In this document: piece after piece, positions 9,122 to 17,158 of the stretch
Position numbering within the stretch: position 1 is the first letter of the stretch
Layout of the letters: every line of letters starts with the position of its first letter
The notes under the pieces: generated by a model
Database searches by the model: none
What the model was told of the DNA's origin: nothing
What the model saw: the letters and a program-made list of their open reading frames with translations, nothing else
DNA from: Runella sp. MFBS21
Lineage (GTDB): Bacteria > Bacteroidota > Bacteroidia > Cytophagales > Spirosomataceae
Direction: 5' to 3'
Assembly (NCBI RefSeq): GCF_029433105.1
Contig: NZ_JARNTW010000013.1
Span: forward strand, 124,001 to 188,000
Length of the DNA stretch: 64,000 nucleotides
Position numbers and translations under genes: made by a program

Positions 9122-9514
9122 ATGAAAACCATCATCAAATCAATCGCTTGCGCTTTAGCGCTTACTACTTCTGTGGCTTTTGCCAGCAATGTTGAAGAAA
9201 AAACGACCGACAATCGTCCAGTTCCTACTTTTGAGAGCAGCACTTTTGTCACTGCTGATGCCAACATTAGAGTAGCTATCAAGAAAAATGCCGCCGAAAA
9301 AGTATATATTTTGTTGAAAAGCACCGACGGACAAGTGATTTTTAGCGAAACTATTTCTAAAAAATCAATGGCCTACGCCGCAAAAATCAATGTAAATGAT
9401 TTGGCAGATGGTGTCTATCAATTAGAAATCTCGGCTGGCAAAGAGCGTGTGGTGAAGCAATTGAATCTTGCCTCTAAAAAAATAGAAGTAGAGCGTAAAG
9501 TAACGGTTCAATAA
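9122..9514 (+). CDS. Small secreted beta-sandwich protein, paralogue 3
   Basis: 130 residues. Its signal peptide is nearly identical to that of paralogue 1 (ACALALTTSVAFAS), followed by FESSTFVTADANIRVAIKKNAAEKVYILLKS...AYAAKINVNDLADGVYQLEISAGKERVVKQLNLASKK. It sits 120 bp after paralogue 2. That gap includes another ACAGCCA heptamer (9084) and may hold its own start signals. A strong intrinsic terminator follows at 9582-9611, closing the three-gene unit. Function unknown; tandem duplication is evident from the sequences. Confidence 0.8.
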   Translation: MKTIIKSIACALALTTSVAFASNVEEKTTDNRPVPTFESSTFVTADANIRVAIKKNAAEKVYILLKSTDGQVIFSETISKKSMAYAAKINVNDLADGVYQLEISAGKERVVKQLNLASKKIEVERKVTVQ

Positions 9515-9581
9515 TTATATAAAAGCTAATTGTCAAAAATTCAGGCTTTTGGGCCTGTTTCGTAAAATGATTTCTCCTTGG

Positions 9582-9611
9582 AAGAGAGCAGCACCGCTGC
9601 TCTCTTTTTTT
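9582..9611 (+). terminator. Rho-independent terminator after the secreted-protein trio
   Basis: Perfect GC-rich stem of about 11 bp (AGAGAGCAGC paired with GCTGCTCTCT) around a 3-nt loop ACC at 9593-9595, running into T7 at 9605-9611. This is a textbook intrinsic terminator in the plus direction, 68 bp after the last stop codon. Confidence 0.9.
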
Positions 9612-9760
9612 GCTATTCACTCCTTGGTTTGGAGGTTTCATCGGTTTCTTATAGTCATCAAGTCAATAAAGCGCTATTTTTGAATTCAGAAAACAATAAA
9701 TGATAGCTCTTGACTTTTAACTAAGCAAAATTAATTGATACACTAAGTGTTATATTGTAA

Positions 9761-9818
9761 CCCTAGCCTTTAGGCTGGGGCCGGCAAATAAGAAGGATAT
9801 AACGAGGGCTAAAGCCCT
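9761..9818. repeat. Paired short hairpins, REP-like
   Basis: Two small palindromes close together: CCCTAGCC-TTTA-GGCTGGGG at 9761-9780 and AGGGCT-AA-AGCCCT at 9805-9818. The two share the AGCC/GGCT core in inverted sense. They sit in the 346-bp gap before the LytS gene and look like an extragenic palindromic repeat pair. No other copy was recognised in this window. Confidence 0.45.
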
Positions 9819-9863
9819 TCCTTTCTAAATCACTATTTCTCTTTACGTAGGCTCTTTTGATTG

Positions 9864-10859
9864 ATGAAAATTCAACTAAACCGCACTGACATATGGACGT
9901 GGCTTGCTACGTCTTTGTTGATATTATTGCTTAACACCAACTTCAAAACGGGAGTTATTAGGTGGGATTGGGTGATTAGTATTACTCTTTCTGCTTTCGT
10001 GATTGGGCAAGCACAGAGTTTTTTGATTCCTCGCCTCATGCAAAAAGCTACCAATTGGACTGTTCAGAAAACCATTGGGGGTTATGTTGTGATTACGGCT
10101 ATTGTGTCAATCATAACGAGTGTGGTAGTGATGGTAATAATGCAATGGAGAGAAGAAAAAACATACGGAATAGGTTCGTATGTATCGACTTCGATGATTT
10201 ATATGCTCATGACCTTTGCGTTTACGTCAGTATACGTAATAGAGCAAATCATCAATCGGTGGCAGACTTCCCTTCTCAAGGAGCAGCAGCTCAGTCAGGC
10301 GCTTCTGAAGGCCGAATACGATACCTTGAAAAATCAAGTGAATCCTCATTTTTTGTTTAATTCGTTGAATATCTTGAGTGCGCTTATTCCTGAAGATCCC
10401 CAAAATGCCGTCAATTTGGTGGAAAGGCTCTCGAAGGTATTTCGCTACAATCTTCAAAACAACGAAAAAGTAACAGTCGAACTAAGTACCGAAATCAAAA
10501 TCGTAGAGGCTTATTTGTTTATTCATAAAATGAGATTTGGAGACAATCTTTCTTACGAGCTAGATGAGCAAGCTAAAATCGCCTCGCGACATATTGTGAC
10601 TCAAGGATTGCTTACTCTGGTGGAAAATGCTCTTAAACACAACGAATGTTCGAGCGAAAAACCGCTGCATATTGTCATAAAACTCACCGATGCGGGGGTG
10701 GCGGTTAGCAACAGTTTTCAGCCCAAAAACAAACAATTTTTGGAATCAACAGGTTTGGGACTAAGCAATCTCAAAAAACGATATGAGTTACTTACTCCTT
10801 TAAAACTGAGCATAAGTCAAAACGCAGATTTTTTTGAAGTAACAATTCCGTTGATATAA
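9864..10859 (+). CDS. LytS-type sensor histidine kinase (His_kinase family PF06580)
   Basis: Integral-membrane kinase of 331 residues. Four hydrophobic helices occupy about residues 12-125, then a coiled linker (LLKEQQLSQALLKAEYDTLK) and the family hallmark QVNPHFLFNSLNILSALI, in which the histidine is the phospho-acceptor. The ATPase part contains LTLVENALKHNE and STGLGLSNLKKRYELL. The open frame extends to a TTG at 9861, but the adjacent ATG at 9864 is the better start. The gene is 8 bp ahead of its LytTR regulator, and this two-gene layout is standard in Bacteroidota. It follows the secreted trio, but the terminator at 9.6 kb separates the transcripts. Confidence 0.92.
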   Translation: MKIQLNRTDIWTWLATSLLILLLNTNFKTGVIRWDWVISITLSAFVIGQAQSFLIPRLMQKATNWTVQKTIGGYVVITAIVSIITSVVVMVIMQWREEKTYGIGSYVSTSMIYMLMTFAFTSVYVIEQIINRWQTSLLKEQQLSQALLKAEYDTLKNQVNPHFLFNSLNILSALIPEDPQNAVNLVERLSKVFRYNLQNNEKVTVELSTEIKIVEAYLFIHKMRFGDNLSYELDEQAKIASRHIVTQGLLTLVENALKHNECSSEKPLHIVIKLTDAGVAVSNSFQPKNKQFLESTGLGLSNLKKRYELLTPLKLSISQNADFFEVTIPLI

Positions 10860-10867
10860 TAATTTTT

Positions 10868-11626
10868 ATGAAAATCTTAATTCTTGAAGATGAGCCTTTG
10901 GCGGCCAAACGTATCGAATCTTTGGTAAAATCTGTAGAACCCTCAGGGGAGATTTTGGCAAAAATTGAAAGTGTAAGAGGTGCCGTAAAATGGCTAAGCG
11001 AAAATCCTCAGCCTGACTTGATATTGATGGATATTCAATTGGCCGATGGCCTTTCTTTTGAGATATTTACGCAAGTTGATGTAAAGGCTCCCATTATTTT
11101 TACGACTGCCTATGACGAGTATGCTATTCGTGCTTTCAAGGTCAATAGCGTGGATTATCTATTAAAACCCATTGATGTAGACGAACTACAAACGGCTATT
11201 CTCAAACTAAAGTCTCAGCAGAAAAGCAATGATTTGCAAACCAATATTGGAAAGGCACTTGAAGCATTTATGAGCCCACGTTCAGACTGGAAAACTCGTT
11301 TTTTGCTCAAATCAGGCACTCGTTTTGAAGTAGTAGAGGTAGCGGACGTAGTTTATCTTTTTGCGGAAGACAAAATAGTATTTTTAGTTAACTCCGAGCA
11401 AAAAAAATACTTTGTGGACGAAACACTTGATGACTTAGAGGAAAAACTTAATCCTAGGGATTTTTTTAGAATCAATCGTAAATACTTAGCAAGTATTGGA
11501 GCAATAGAGCGAATCGAACCTCATTTTAACGGTCGCCTTAAAATCAAGCTACGACATCGCGACGACGATGAAATCTACGTGAGTCGAGAAAAGGCAGAGT
11601 CTTTTAAAAAATGGCTAGATACTTAA
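10868..11626 (+). CDS. LytTR-family response regulator
   Basis: 252 residues. The receiver domain (1-115) has acidic residues at E7/D8, phospho-acceptor D55 (LILMDIQLADG), TTAYDEYAIRAF and K in DYLLKPID. A linker precedes the C-terminal LytTR DNA-binding domain (about 145-250) with FLLKSGTRFEVVEVADVVYLFAEDKIVFL and RINRKYLASIGAIERIEP. It is the cognate partner of the LytS-type kinase 8 bp upstream. Targets are unknown. Proteins of this class bind paired direct repeats, which I did not find convincingly here. Confidence 0.93.
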   Translation: MKILILEDEPLAAKRIESLVKSVEPSGEILAKIESVRGAVKWLSENPQPDLILMDIQLADGLSFEIFTQVDVKAPIIFTTAYDEYAIRAFKVNSVDYLLKPIDVDELQTAILKLKSQQKSNDLQTNIGKALEAFMSPRSDWKTRFLLKSGTRFEVVEVADVVYLFAEDKIVFLVNSEQKKYFVDETLDDLEEKLNPRDFFRINRKYLASIGAIERIEPHFNGRLKIKLRHRDDDEIYVSREKAESFKKWLDT

Positions 11627-11731
11627 TAAACGCTATGGTTGATAGAGTATTTGAAAGTGAGTTTTCTAGGAGTTAACGTTGATTATCAATAAATTACGTG
11701 TATTTTTTGGATTTAAAAACTACCAGATTGG

Positions 11732-12814
11732 TTAATTAGTAACCTGATTTTTGCTCCACCAATTAAACTCATAGGGCATAGAAATCGTTTTTTTTAGATA
11801 GTTTACCATATCAGCAGGATTCGGGGTTTGATATAGCTTCTCTACCACGCGCATCACATCAGTATGGTGCATAGAGGCATCAAAATCAGGGGCAAGTGTC
11901 ATCTGAATGTCTCTAAAAGGAACATATATTTCCAATTTGTCGCAGATATACATCTCATTTTCGGGATCATATGCTACCACTCTACCGTCTGGTAGCATCA
12001 GTAAAAGGGGGCAATGAAATAGCTGCTCATAGAGTGAATTGAAATAATGCCATCCAAAAAACAAATAAATCTTACGCTGAAAAGCAATGCCTGCTGATTG
12101 TAATTGTGTTTCAAGGACTGCCGTTTGAACTTTGATGTGGTCAGCACAATTAGGTTGAGTATGAGGGTCTATATTGCGAAGCCATCGTTTGGTGTCCCAA
12201 TCATACACTTCGGATTTACCCAATCTTAGTTTGTAGTCATAGATAGAAGGTCGCTCATGCACGTATCCCGGATAATACCACATACGGTCGGTAGATTTGG
12301 CATATTCTATTTCCAAAAGCATAGTATACATTCCTAAGCTATAAGAAGCATAACCGGGGTCAAACAGCCCTAGCAGACTCATAAGGCTGCTTTCACCTTG
12401 ATCAAAATAACTCACCGCAATCAGGCGGTCTTCGTCATATACGTTGATTTCGTAAGTATCAAAACGGGGGGTAAGTACCAAAAATTCTTCAAGCGAATTG
12501 CTCAAAAAACTTCTAAAGCGGCGTTGATGTAAGTGAAATAATTCTTCTTTTTCGCGCGTGATTGTCGCCTTGCGAATTTCGTGCCGAAAAATTTTTTTGT
12601 TGCGATTGTCTAGTTTTCTTAGCCTCTTAGAAAGGGTATGTTCTGATAATTTTAGGCGGATGTTGATAGGGGAGCAAATGTCGTTATCAAAACAAGTTAC
12701 TTTCGCTCTAAAGAGCATATTTACAGTCCGAAACCAACCTGAAGCTAAGTATCTATCAAGTCGTTTAGGGGAAAGATGATGCGGTAAATAATACTGTAGT
12801 ATAGGGTCGTTCAT
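11732..12814 (-). CDS. GNAT-fold transferase resembling arginyl/leucyl-tRNA-protein transferase (Ate1/Bpt)
   Basis: 360 residues. The central part (about 80-215) matches the C-terminal domain of Ate1/Bpt transferases: HQRRFRSFL, LIAVSYFDQGESSLMSLLGLFDPGYASYSLGMYTMLLEIEYAKS, then YYPGYVHERPSIYDYKLRLGKSEVYDW, equivalent to the family Y-x-G-Y...M-x-Y-K motif. Members move an amino acid from aminoacyl-tRNA to protein N-termini as a degradation signal, acting in the cytoplasm. The N-terminal Cys cluster of Ate1 is not evident, and the C-terminal 145 residues are unassigned, so the exact activity is open. The gene stands alone, separated from fba upstream by a terminator. Confidence 0.7.
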   Translation of the reverse strand: MNDPILQYYLPHHLSPKRLDRYLASGWFRTVNMLFRAKVTCFDNDICSPINIRLKLSEHTLSKRLRKLDNRNKKIFRHEIRKATITREKEELFHLHQRRFRSFLSNSLEEFLVLTPRFDTYEINVYDEDRLIAVSYFDQGESSLMSLLGLFDPGYASYSLGMYTMLLEIEYAKSTDRMWYYPGYVHERPSIYDYKLRLGKSEVYDWDTKRWLRNIDPHTQPNCADHIKVQTAVLETQLQSAGIAFQRKIYLFFGWHYFNSLYEQLFHCPLLLMLPDGRVVAYDPENEMYICDKLEIYVPFRDIQMTLAPDFDASMHHTDVMRVVEKLYQTPNPADMVNYLKKTISMPYEFNWWSKNQVTN

Positions 12815-12846
12815 GGACTAAAAATAAATGAAATTTGGGGAAAGTA

Positions 12847-12882
12847 AAAAAGCGGTGAAAAATAAATTTCAACCGCTTTTTT
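12847..12882 (-). terminator. Intrinsic terminator downstream of fba
   Basis: Inverted repeat AAAGCGGT...ACCGCTTT with an AT-rich interior, flanked by A/T runs on both sides so that it can work in either direction. It lies 24 bp after the aldolase stop codon on the minus strand and before the Ate1-like gene. Confidence 0.75.
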
Positions 12883-12905
12883 AGTACAAAAATCAAGCCA
12901 TAAAA

Positions 12906-13985
12906 CTATACCAATCTGTTAAGGCAGTTTAAGTCTTCAAAGGCAACAGTAAGACGTTGTACCATGCTTTCTTCGCCTTTTCTGAGCCATACACGAGGGT
13001 CATAATATTTTTTGTTGGGAGAATCATCACCTTCAGGGTTACCCAATTGGGATTGCAAATATCCCTCTTTGTCTTTGTAGTATTTCAACACCCCTTCCCA
13101 AGTAGACCACTGCATATCAGTGTCGATGTTCATTTTGATAGCGCCATATTGGATAGCTTCGCGGATTTCTTCGCGGCTACTACCCGAACCACCATGAAAT
13201 ACGAAGTTGACAGGAAGAGGACCTGTACCGAATTTTTCTTGGATATAATCCTGAGAGTTTTTCAAGATGATAGGCTGTAGCTTCACGTTGCCAGGCTTAT
13301 ACACACCATGTACGTTTCCAAACGCGGCGGCTATCGTAAAGCGGTCAGAGATTTTGCTAAGCTCTTCATAAGCATACGCTACTTCGGCGGGTTGGGTATA
13401 TAGTTTTGAGCTATCTACGTCGGAGTTGTCTACGCCATCTTCTTCGCCACCGGTTACGCCTAGTTCAATTTCGAGGGTCATGCCTATTTTGGCCATACGC
13501 TCAAAATATTTGGCACAGATTTCGATATTTTCTTCGATAGGTTCTTCCGAAAGGTCGAGCATATGTGAGCTGAAGAGAGGCTTGCCATGTTGGTCATAAA
13601 ATTTTTCACCTGCCTCAAGCAATCCGTCTATCCAAGGAAGTAATTTTTTGGCACAGTGGTCGGTATGCAAAATCACCGGAATTCCGTACAAAGCGGCCAT
13701 TTGATGAACGTGCATTGCTCCTGAAATAGAACCCGCAATCGCGGCTTGCTGATTGGCATTAGAGAGGCTTTTGCCAGCATAAAAGATACCACCTCCGTTG
13801 GAGAACTGAATGATAACAGGAGAATTAACCTTCTTGGCAGTTTCTAGTACTGCATTGACAGAGTTGGTTCCGACGACGTTGACTGCTGGAAGAGCATAGT
13901 CATTTTGATTGGCATGACGAAAGATTTCGCTTACGCCTTCTCCAGTTACGACTCCAGCTTTAAATAGAGTGTTGGTCTCGCTCAT
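12906..13985 (-). CDS. fbaA: Class II fructose-1,6-bisphosphate aldolase
   Basis: Glycolytic/gluconeogenic enzyme that reversibly cleaves fructose-1,6-bisphosphate, Zn-dependent and cytoplasmic. With the start at the ATG at 13985 (MSETNTLFKAGVVTGEGVSEIF) it has 359 residues, the length of FbaA-type (type A class II) enzymes. The open frame runs 25 codons further upstream, but that stretch is basic and unlike the family. Visible motifs are HTDHCAKKLLPWIDGLL (metal ligands), ELGVTGGEEDGVDNSD, AAFGNVHGVY and FVFHGGSGSSREEI (second zinc histidine and phosphate loop), and MNIDTDMQWSTW. It is a single gene with its own terminator. Very secure. Confidence 0.97.
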   Translation of the reverse strand: MSETNTLFKAGVVTGEGVSEIFRHANQNDYALPAVNVVGTNSVNAVLETAKKVNSPVIIQFSNGGGIFYAGKSLSNANQQAAIAGSISGAMHVHQMAALYGIPVILHTDHCAKKLLPWIDGLLEAGEKFYDQHGKPLFSSHMLDLSEEPIEENIEICAKYFERMAKIGMTLEIELGVTGGEEDGVDNSDVDSSKLYTQPAEVAYAYEELSKISDRFTIAAAFGNVHGVYKPGNVKLQPIILKNSQDYIQEKFGTGPLPVNFVFHGGSGSSREEIREAIQYGAIKMNIDTDMQWSTWEGVLKYYKDKEGYLQSQLGNPEGDDSPNKKYYDPRVWLRKGEESMVQRLTVAFEDLNCLNRLV

Positions 13986-14111
13986 GATTAAATAGTCTTT
14001 TTTAAAGAAATGTTTGACTTTTACGGTGGGTTTCCGTTTGTCTTTTAATTGACAGTGCAAAGTAGAGAAATTTTAGGGAAAATTGTTGATTTTCACCTCA
14101 ATCAATCTTCA

Positions 14112-15485
14112 CTACGCACCCTGACTTTTTAGGTGAGCATAATGCTTGAAAAACAAAGGAATTGTTTCAATACCTTTATAAAAATTGAACAATCCGTAGC
14201 TTTCGTTGGGTGAGTGAAGAGCGTCTATATCAAGCCCAAAGCCCATCAAGATAGATTTGAGACCCAGTTCTTGTTCAAACAAGGCCACAATCGGAATACT
14301 TCCTCCGCCACGAGTAGGCACAGGCTGCTTGCCTTCCCAGGCTTCTTTCATTGCCAACTCAGCAGCGCGGTATTCAACCGAATCCACAGGAGTGACGTAG
14401 GGAAGTCCTCCGTGGTGGGGTTTCACTACCACTTTGACCGAAGGAGGGGCGATAGACAAAAAGTGTTGGGTAAAAAGCTCCAGAATTTCGTCGTTGTTTT
14501 GGTCAGGAACGAGACGCATGCTGATTTTGGCGTAGGCTTTTGAAGGCAATACTGTTTTGGCCCCTTCACCTATGTAGCCACCCCATATTCCGTTGACATC
14601 GAGGGTCGGGCGAATACCCGTGCGCTCAATCGTGGTATATCCTGCTTCCCCTTCGATTTCGTTGATGGCCAGATCACGCTTGTATTCTTCTAAATCAAAA
14701 GGTGCTTCATTGATAGAAGCGCGCTCTTCGGTACTCAGTTGTTGTACTTTATCATAAAACCCTGGAATGGTAATATGGTTGTTTTCATCTTTGAGGGATG
14801 CAATCATCTCGCAGAGCACATTGATAGGATTGGCTACTGCTCCGCCATATACGCCCGAGTGCAAGTCGCGGTTGGCACCTGTTACTTCTACTTCGAGATA
14901 AGTGAGTCCGCGTAAGCCTACTTCAATTGAGGGGGTGTCGTTGGCGATGATGCTGGTATCCGAGATCAAAATCACGTCGGCTTTTAGTTTCTCTTTGTTG
15001 GCACGCACAAACTCCCCTAAATGGTCGGATCCAACTTCTTCTTCTCCCTCAATCATAACCTTGACATTGCACGGCAACGACCCGGTCGCTACCATGGTTT
15101 CGAGTGCTTTGATGTGCATATAAAACTGCCCTTTGTCATCGCAAGAGCCACGAGCATAAATCCTTTCGTTGCGAATGGTAGGCTCAAAAGGTGGCGTTTC
15201 CCAAAGTTCATAAGGATCGGCAGGCTGCACATCATAATGCCCATATACCAACACAGTAGGTAAGGTGGGATCGATGATTTTTTCGCCATAAACCACAGGG
15301 TGACCAGGCGTTTCGTGAATTTCGGCTAGGTCGGCGCCTGCTTTTAGGATAGATTCCTTTACTGCCTCAGCGCAGCGGCGTACATCGTCTTTGAATTTGG
15401 GGTCGGCACTGACGGAAGGGATACGCAGTAAGTCAAAGAGTTCGCTTAAGAATCTATCTTTGTTTTGCTCAATGTATGTTTTCAT
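14112..15485 (-). CDS. M20 family dipeptidase/metallopeptidase
   Basis: Cytosolic di-zinc peptidase of 457 residues if begun at the ATG at 15485 (MKTYIEQNKDRFLSELFDLLRIPSVSADP). The frame is open 19 codons further but without family likeness. M20 motifs are present: VYGHYDVQPADP (metal His/Asp), ARGSCDDKGQ (bridging Asp), MIEGEEEVGS (catalytic and metal Glu), SDTS, and the C-terminal FGLDIDALHSPNESY (last zinc His). The lid domain includes GLRGLTYLEVEVTGANRDLHSGVYGG. It resembles CNDP/PepV-like peptidases annotated widely as dipeptidase. The substrate is not deducible. Single gene. Confidence 0.93.
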   Translation of the reverse strand: MKTYIEQNKDRFLSELFDLLRIPSVSADPKFKDDVRRCAEAVKESILKAGADLAEIHETPGHPVVYGEKIIDPTLPTVLVYGHYDVQPADPYELWETPPFEPTIRNERIYARGSCDDKGQFYMHIKALETMVATGSLPCNVKVMIEGEEEVGSDHLGEFVRANKEKLKADVILISDTSIIANDTPSIEVGLRGLTYLEVEVTGANRDLHSGVYGGAVANPINVLCEMIASLKDENNHITIPGFYDKVQQLSTEERASINEAPFDLEEYKRDLAINEIEGEAGYTTIERTGIRPTLDVNGIWGGYIGEGAKTVLPSKAYAKISMRLVPDQNNDEILELFTQHFLSIAPPSVKVVVKPHHGGLPYVTPVDSVEYRAAELAMKEAWEGKQPVPTRGGGSIPIVALFEQELGLKSILMGFGLDIDALHSPNESYGLFNFYKGIETIPLFFKHYAHLKSQGA

Positions 15486-15620
15486 CTGGTTGGAACAATT
15501 AGATACAAAAGATTTATGTTTTGTTGAATCCGTAGGCCCCAAAGTTAAGGGTGTTCGGGGATTTTAACACTTTATGTTGAGCAAAAATGTAAGGACTGAA
15601 GAAAGAAAAGTTAAAACCCC

Positions 15621-15662
15621 AATAACCAAGTAGGCCGCAATTTTGCGGCCTACTTGGTTATT
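15621..15662 (-). terminator. 20-bp perfect hairpin overlapping a stop codon
   Basis: The arm AATAACCAAGTAGGCCGCAA (15621-15640) is perfectly complementary to 15643-15662, with a 2-nt nominal loop. It includes the TAA of the minus-strand gene at 15658. On the minus strand it is followed by GGGGTTTTAAC, a short T-run, so it may end that transcript. Its length and perfection exceed a typical terminator. Confidence 0.6.
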
Positions 15663-16368
15663 GACATTCAAATGTGAATTCATACACATGCTGGGCAAAC
15701 TCAGTCCAGCGGAGCTTTTCGCCTATTTTTTTGACAAGGCTTGGACAACTCGAATACATCACTTTGATTTCATCTTCATATTCCTTTTTCTTAAGTTTTT
15801 TGGCGGGAAAGTCGCCTACTTGCACATAGTAAGACTTGTCGTCGCCGCCCGCCATTGTGAAACCTCCTACGCCTACGCGCATGGTCTCAGCAGCAAAGGG
15901 GTCATGAAATACTTTGATTTTGCTGTTGAAGCCGGGGTTTAGCAATTGCATCAGGAGCATCTCTTGATCTTTCTTAATCACTACCTTGGCTTTTTCAAAA
16001 TAAGCGTAGCCTTTTTTGATGATTTCACTATCGATGTATTGAGCATCCCATTTTTTGACTTTGGTGCTTACATCCATATTGGTTGATAATTTTGAAAACC
16101 CACTTGGCATCAAATACATTGATTTGATTTGCTCGGGCTTGAGCTTGATTTTTTTGCCGTTAGCATCTTTGATTGTGACCTCTTGGATAAGCCCTTTACG
16201 GCGGTCTAAGTCTTCTAATGTACCTTCTATTTTGGAGCCATCTTCCAAATGAATATAGGAAGTTTCTTTGCCCGAAAAGCGGTCATAAGCAGGAATAAAG
16301 TCTTGGGATATAGCGTTTTGTGCTATCAAAATCCCCAAAAAAAGTAGGAGTTGAAAGGAGTGCTGCAT
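15658..16368 (-). CDS. Secreted protein of unknown function
   Basis: 236 residues, with a signal peptide of about 21 residues (LLLFLGILIAQNAISQ). The mature part is Lys-rich and mostly beta by appearance: SYIHLEDGSKIEGTLEDLDRRKGLIQEVTIKD, LKPEQIKSMYLMP, DPFAAETMRVGVGGFTMAGGDDKSYYVQVGDFPAKKLKKKEYEDEIKVMY. The early segment resembles the small barrel seen in many Bacteroidota periplasmic proteins, but I recognise no named family. It is probably periplasmic. It stands alone, with an 83-bp gap to the glycosyltransferase gene and a long hairpin at its stop codon. Confidence 0.75.
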   Translation of the reverse strand: MQHSFQLLLFLGILIAQNAISQDFIPAYDRFSGKETSYIHLEDGSKIEGTLEDLDRRKGLIQEVTIKDANGKKIKLKPEQIKSMYLMPSGFSKLSTNMDVSTKVKKWDAQYIDSEIIKKGYAYFEKAKVVIKKDQEMLLMQLLNPGFNSKIKVFHDPFAAETMRVGVGGFTMAGGDDKSYYVQVGDFPAKKLKKKEYEDEIKVMYSSCPSLVKKIGEKLRWTEFAQHVYEFTFECQ

Positions 16369-16451
16369 GTTTTTTTTAGTTTCTGAGGGGCAAAAGTAAA
16401 ATAAAGAAACATGGCAAAAGGGAATTGCTAGAATTATTGATTTAGCGGGAG

Positions 16452-17147
16452 TCAGTGTAGCATTTTTTTATAAATGTGCGCTATTTTCAAGGGCGAGGTC
16501 CCTAGTTTGAAGAGTGTCATGGCTACCAAATTCGCAATTTGAACTCTCAACCAGCTATTGTTGTCATATTTTCGGGCTGATATAAGAACATTTTTAGGAA
16601 TAACTTTAAAGAAAGACCGATTTTGACGCCATAGACGGCGGAGCAAATCATACTCTTCCATGATTACGTAACGTTCATCAAACCCGTTGAGCTTGTCAAA
16701 CCATTCACGAGTGATAAACAAAGTTTGGTCTCCACCTCTTACCGCGAGCAGTTTGAAGCGGGTGAAATAATTATTGATTTTGAGTAAAGTCTTGGGAGAA
16801 TCGAATCTAAAACGATAACAGCCTGATTGGAAGCCTTCTTGAATGGCTCCTAAGATATCTTGAGCAAATCCCAAAGGGGGGCGAGCATCGGCATGGATAA
16901 AATACAAAATATTTCCCTTGGCCATATGTGCACCAAAATTCATCTGGGCGGCGCGGCCTTTTTGCGGAGACCTCACTGCCACGGCGCCTGCTTTGAGGGC
17001 CACAGCGAGAGTGTGGTCGATGCTCCCGCCATCTACTACTATAATTTCTACAATGCTTGAATCCTCGTCCTTTTGAAGGTGCTGTACTAAATTTTCAATG
17101 TTTTTTTCTTCATTCAGGGTTGGAATGATGACAGAGATAGTGTGCAT
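16452..17147 (-). CDS. TIGR04283-type family 2 glycosyltransferase
   Basis: 231-residue GT-A fold enzyme. ISVIIPTLNEEKNIENLV opens the nucleotide-binding fold, followed by EIIVVDGGSIDHTLAVALKAGA, SPQKGRAAQMNFGAHMAKGNILYFIHADARPP (the H-A-D-x-R-P metal motif of the TIGR04283 group), and GGDQTLFITREWFDKLNGFDE...MEEYDLLRRL. There is no transmembrane helix. TIGR04283 proteins are typically about 230 residues. Their acceptor is unknown. It lies 11 bp downstream of the BamA/TamA-like barrel gene and is probably co-transcribed with it. Confidence 0.9.
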   Translation of the reverse strand: MHTISVIIPTLNEEKNIENLVQHLQKDEDSSIVEIIVVDGGSIDHTLAVALKAGAVAVRSPQKGRAAQMNFGAHMAKGNILYFIHADARPPLGFAQDILGAIQEGFQSGCYRFRFDSPKTLLKINNYFTRFKLLAVRGGDQTLFITREWFDKLNGFDERYVIMEEYDLLRRLWRQNRSFFKVIPKNVLISARKYDNNSWLRVQIANLVAMTLFKLGTSPLKIAHIYKKMLH

Positions 17148-17158
17148 ATATTGAGGTG

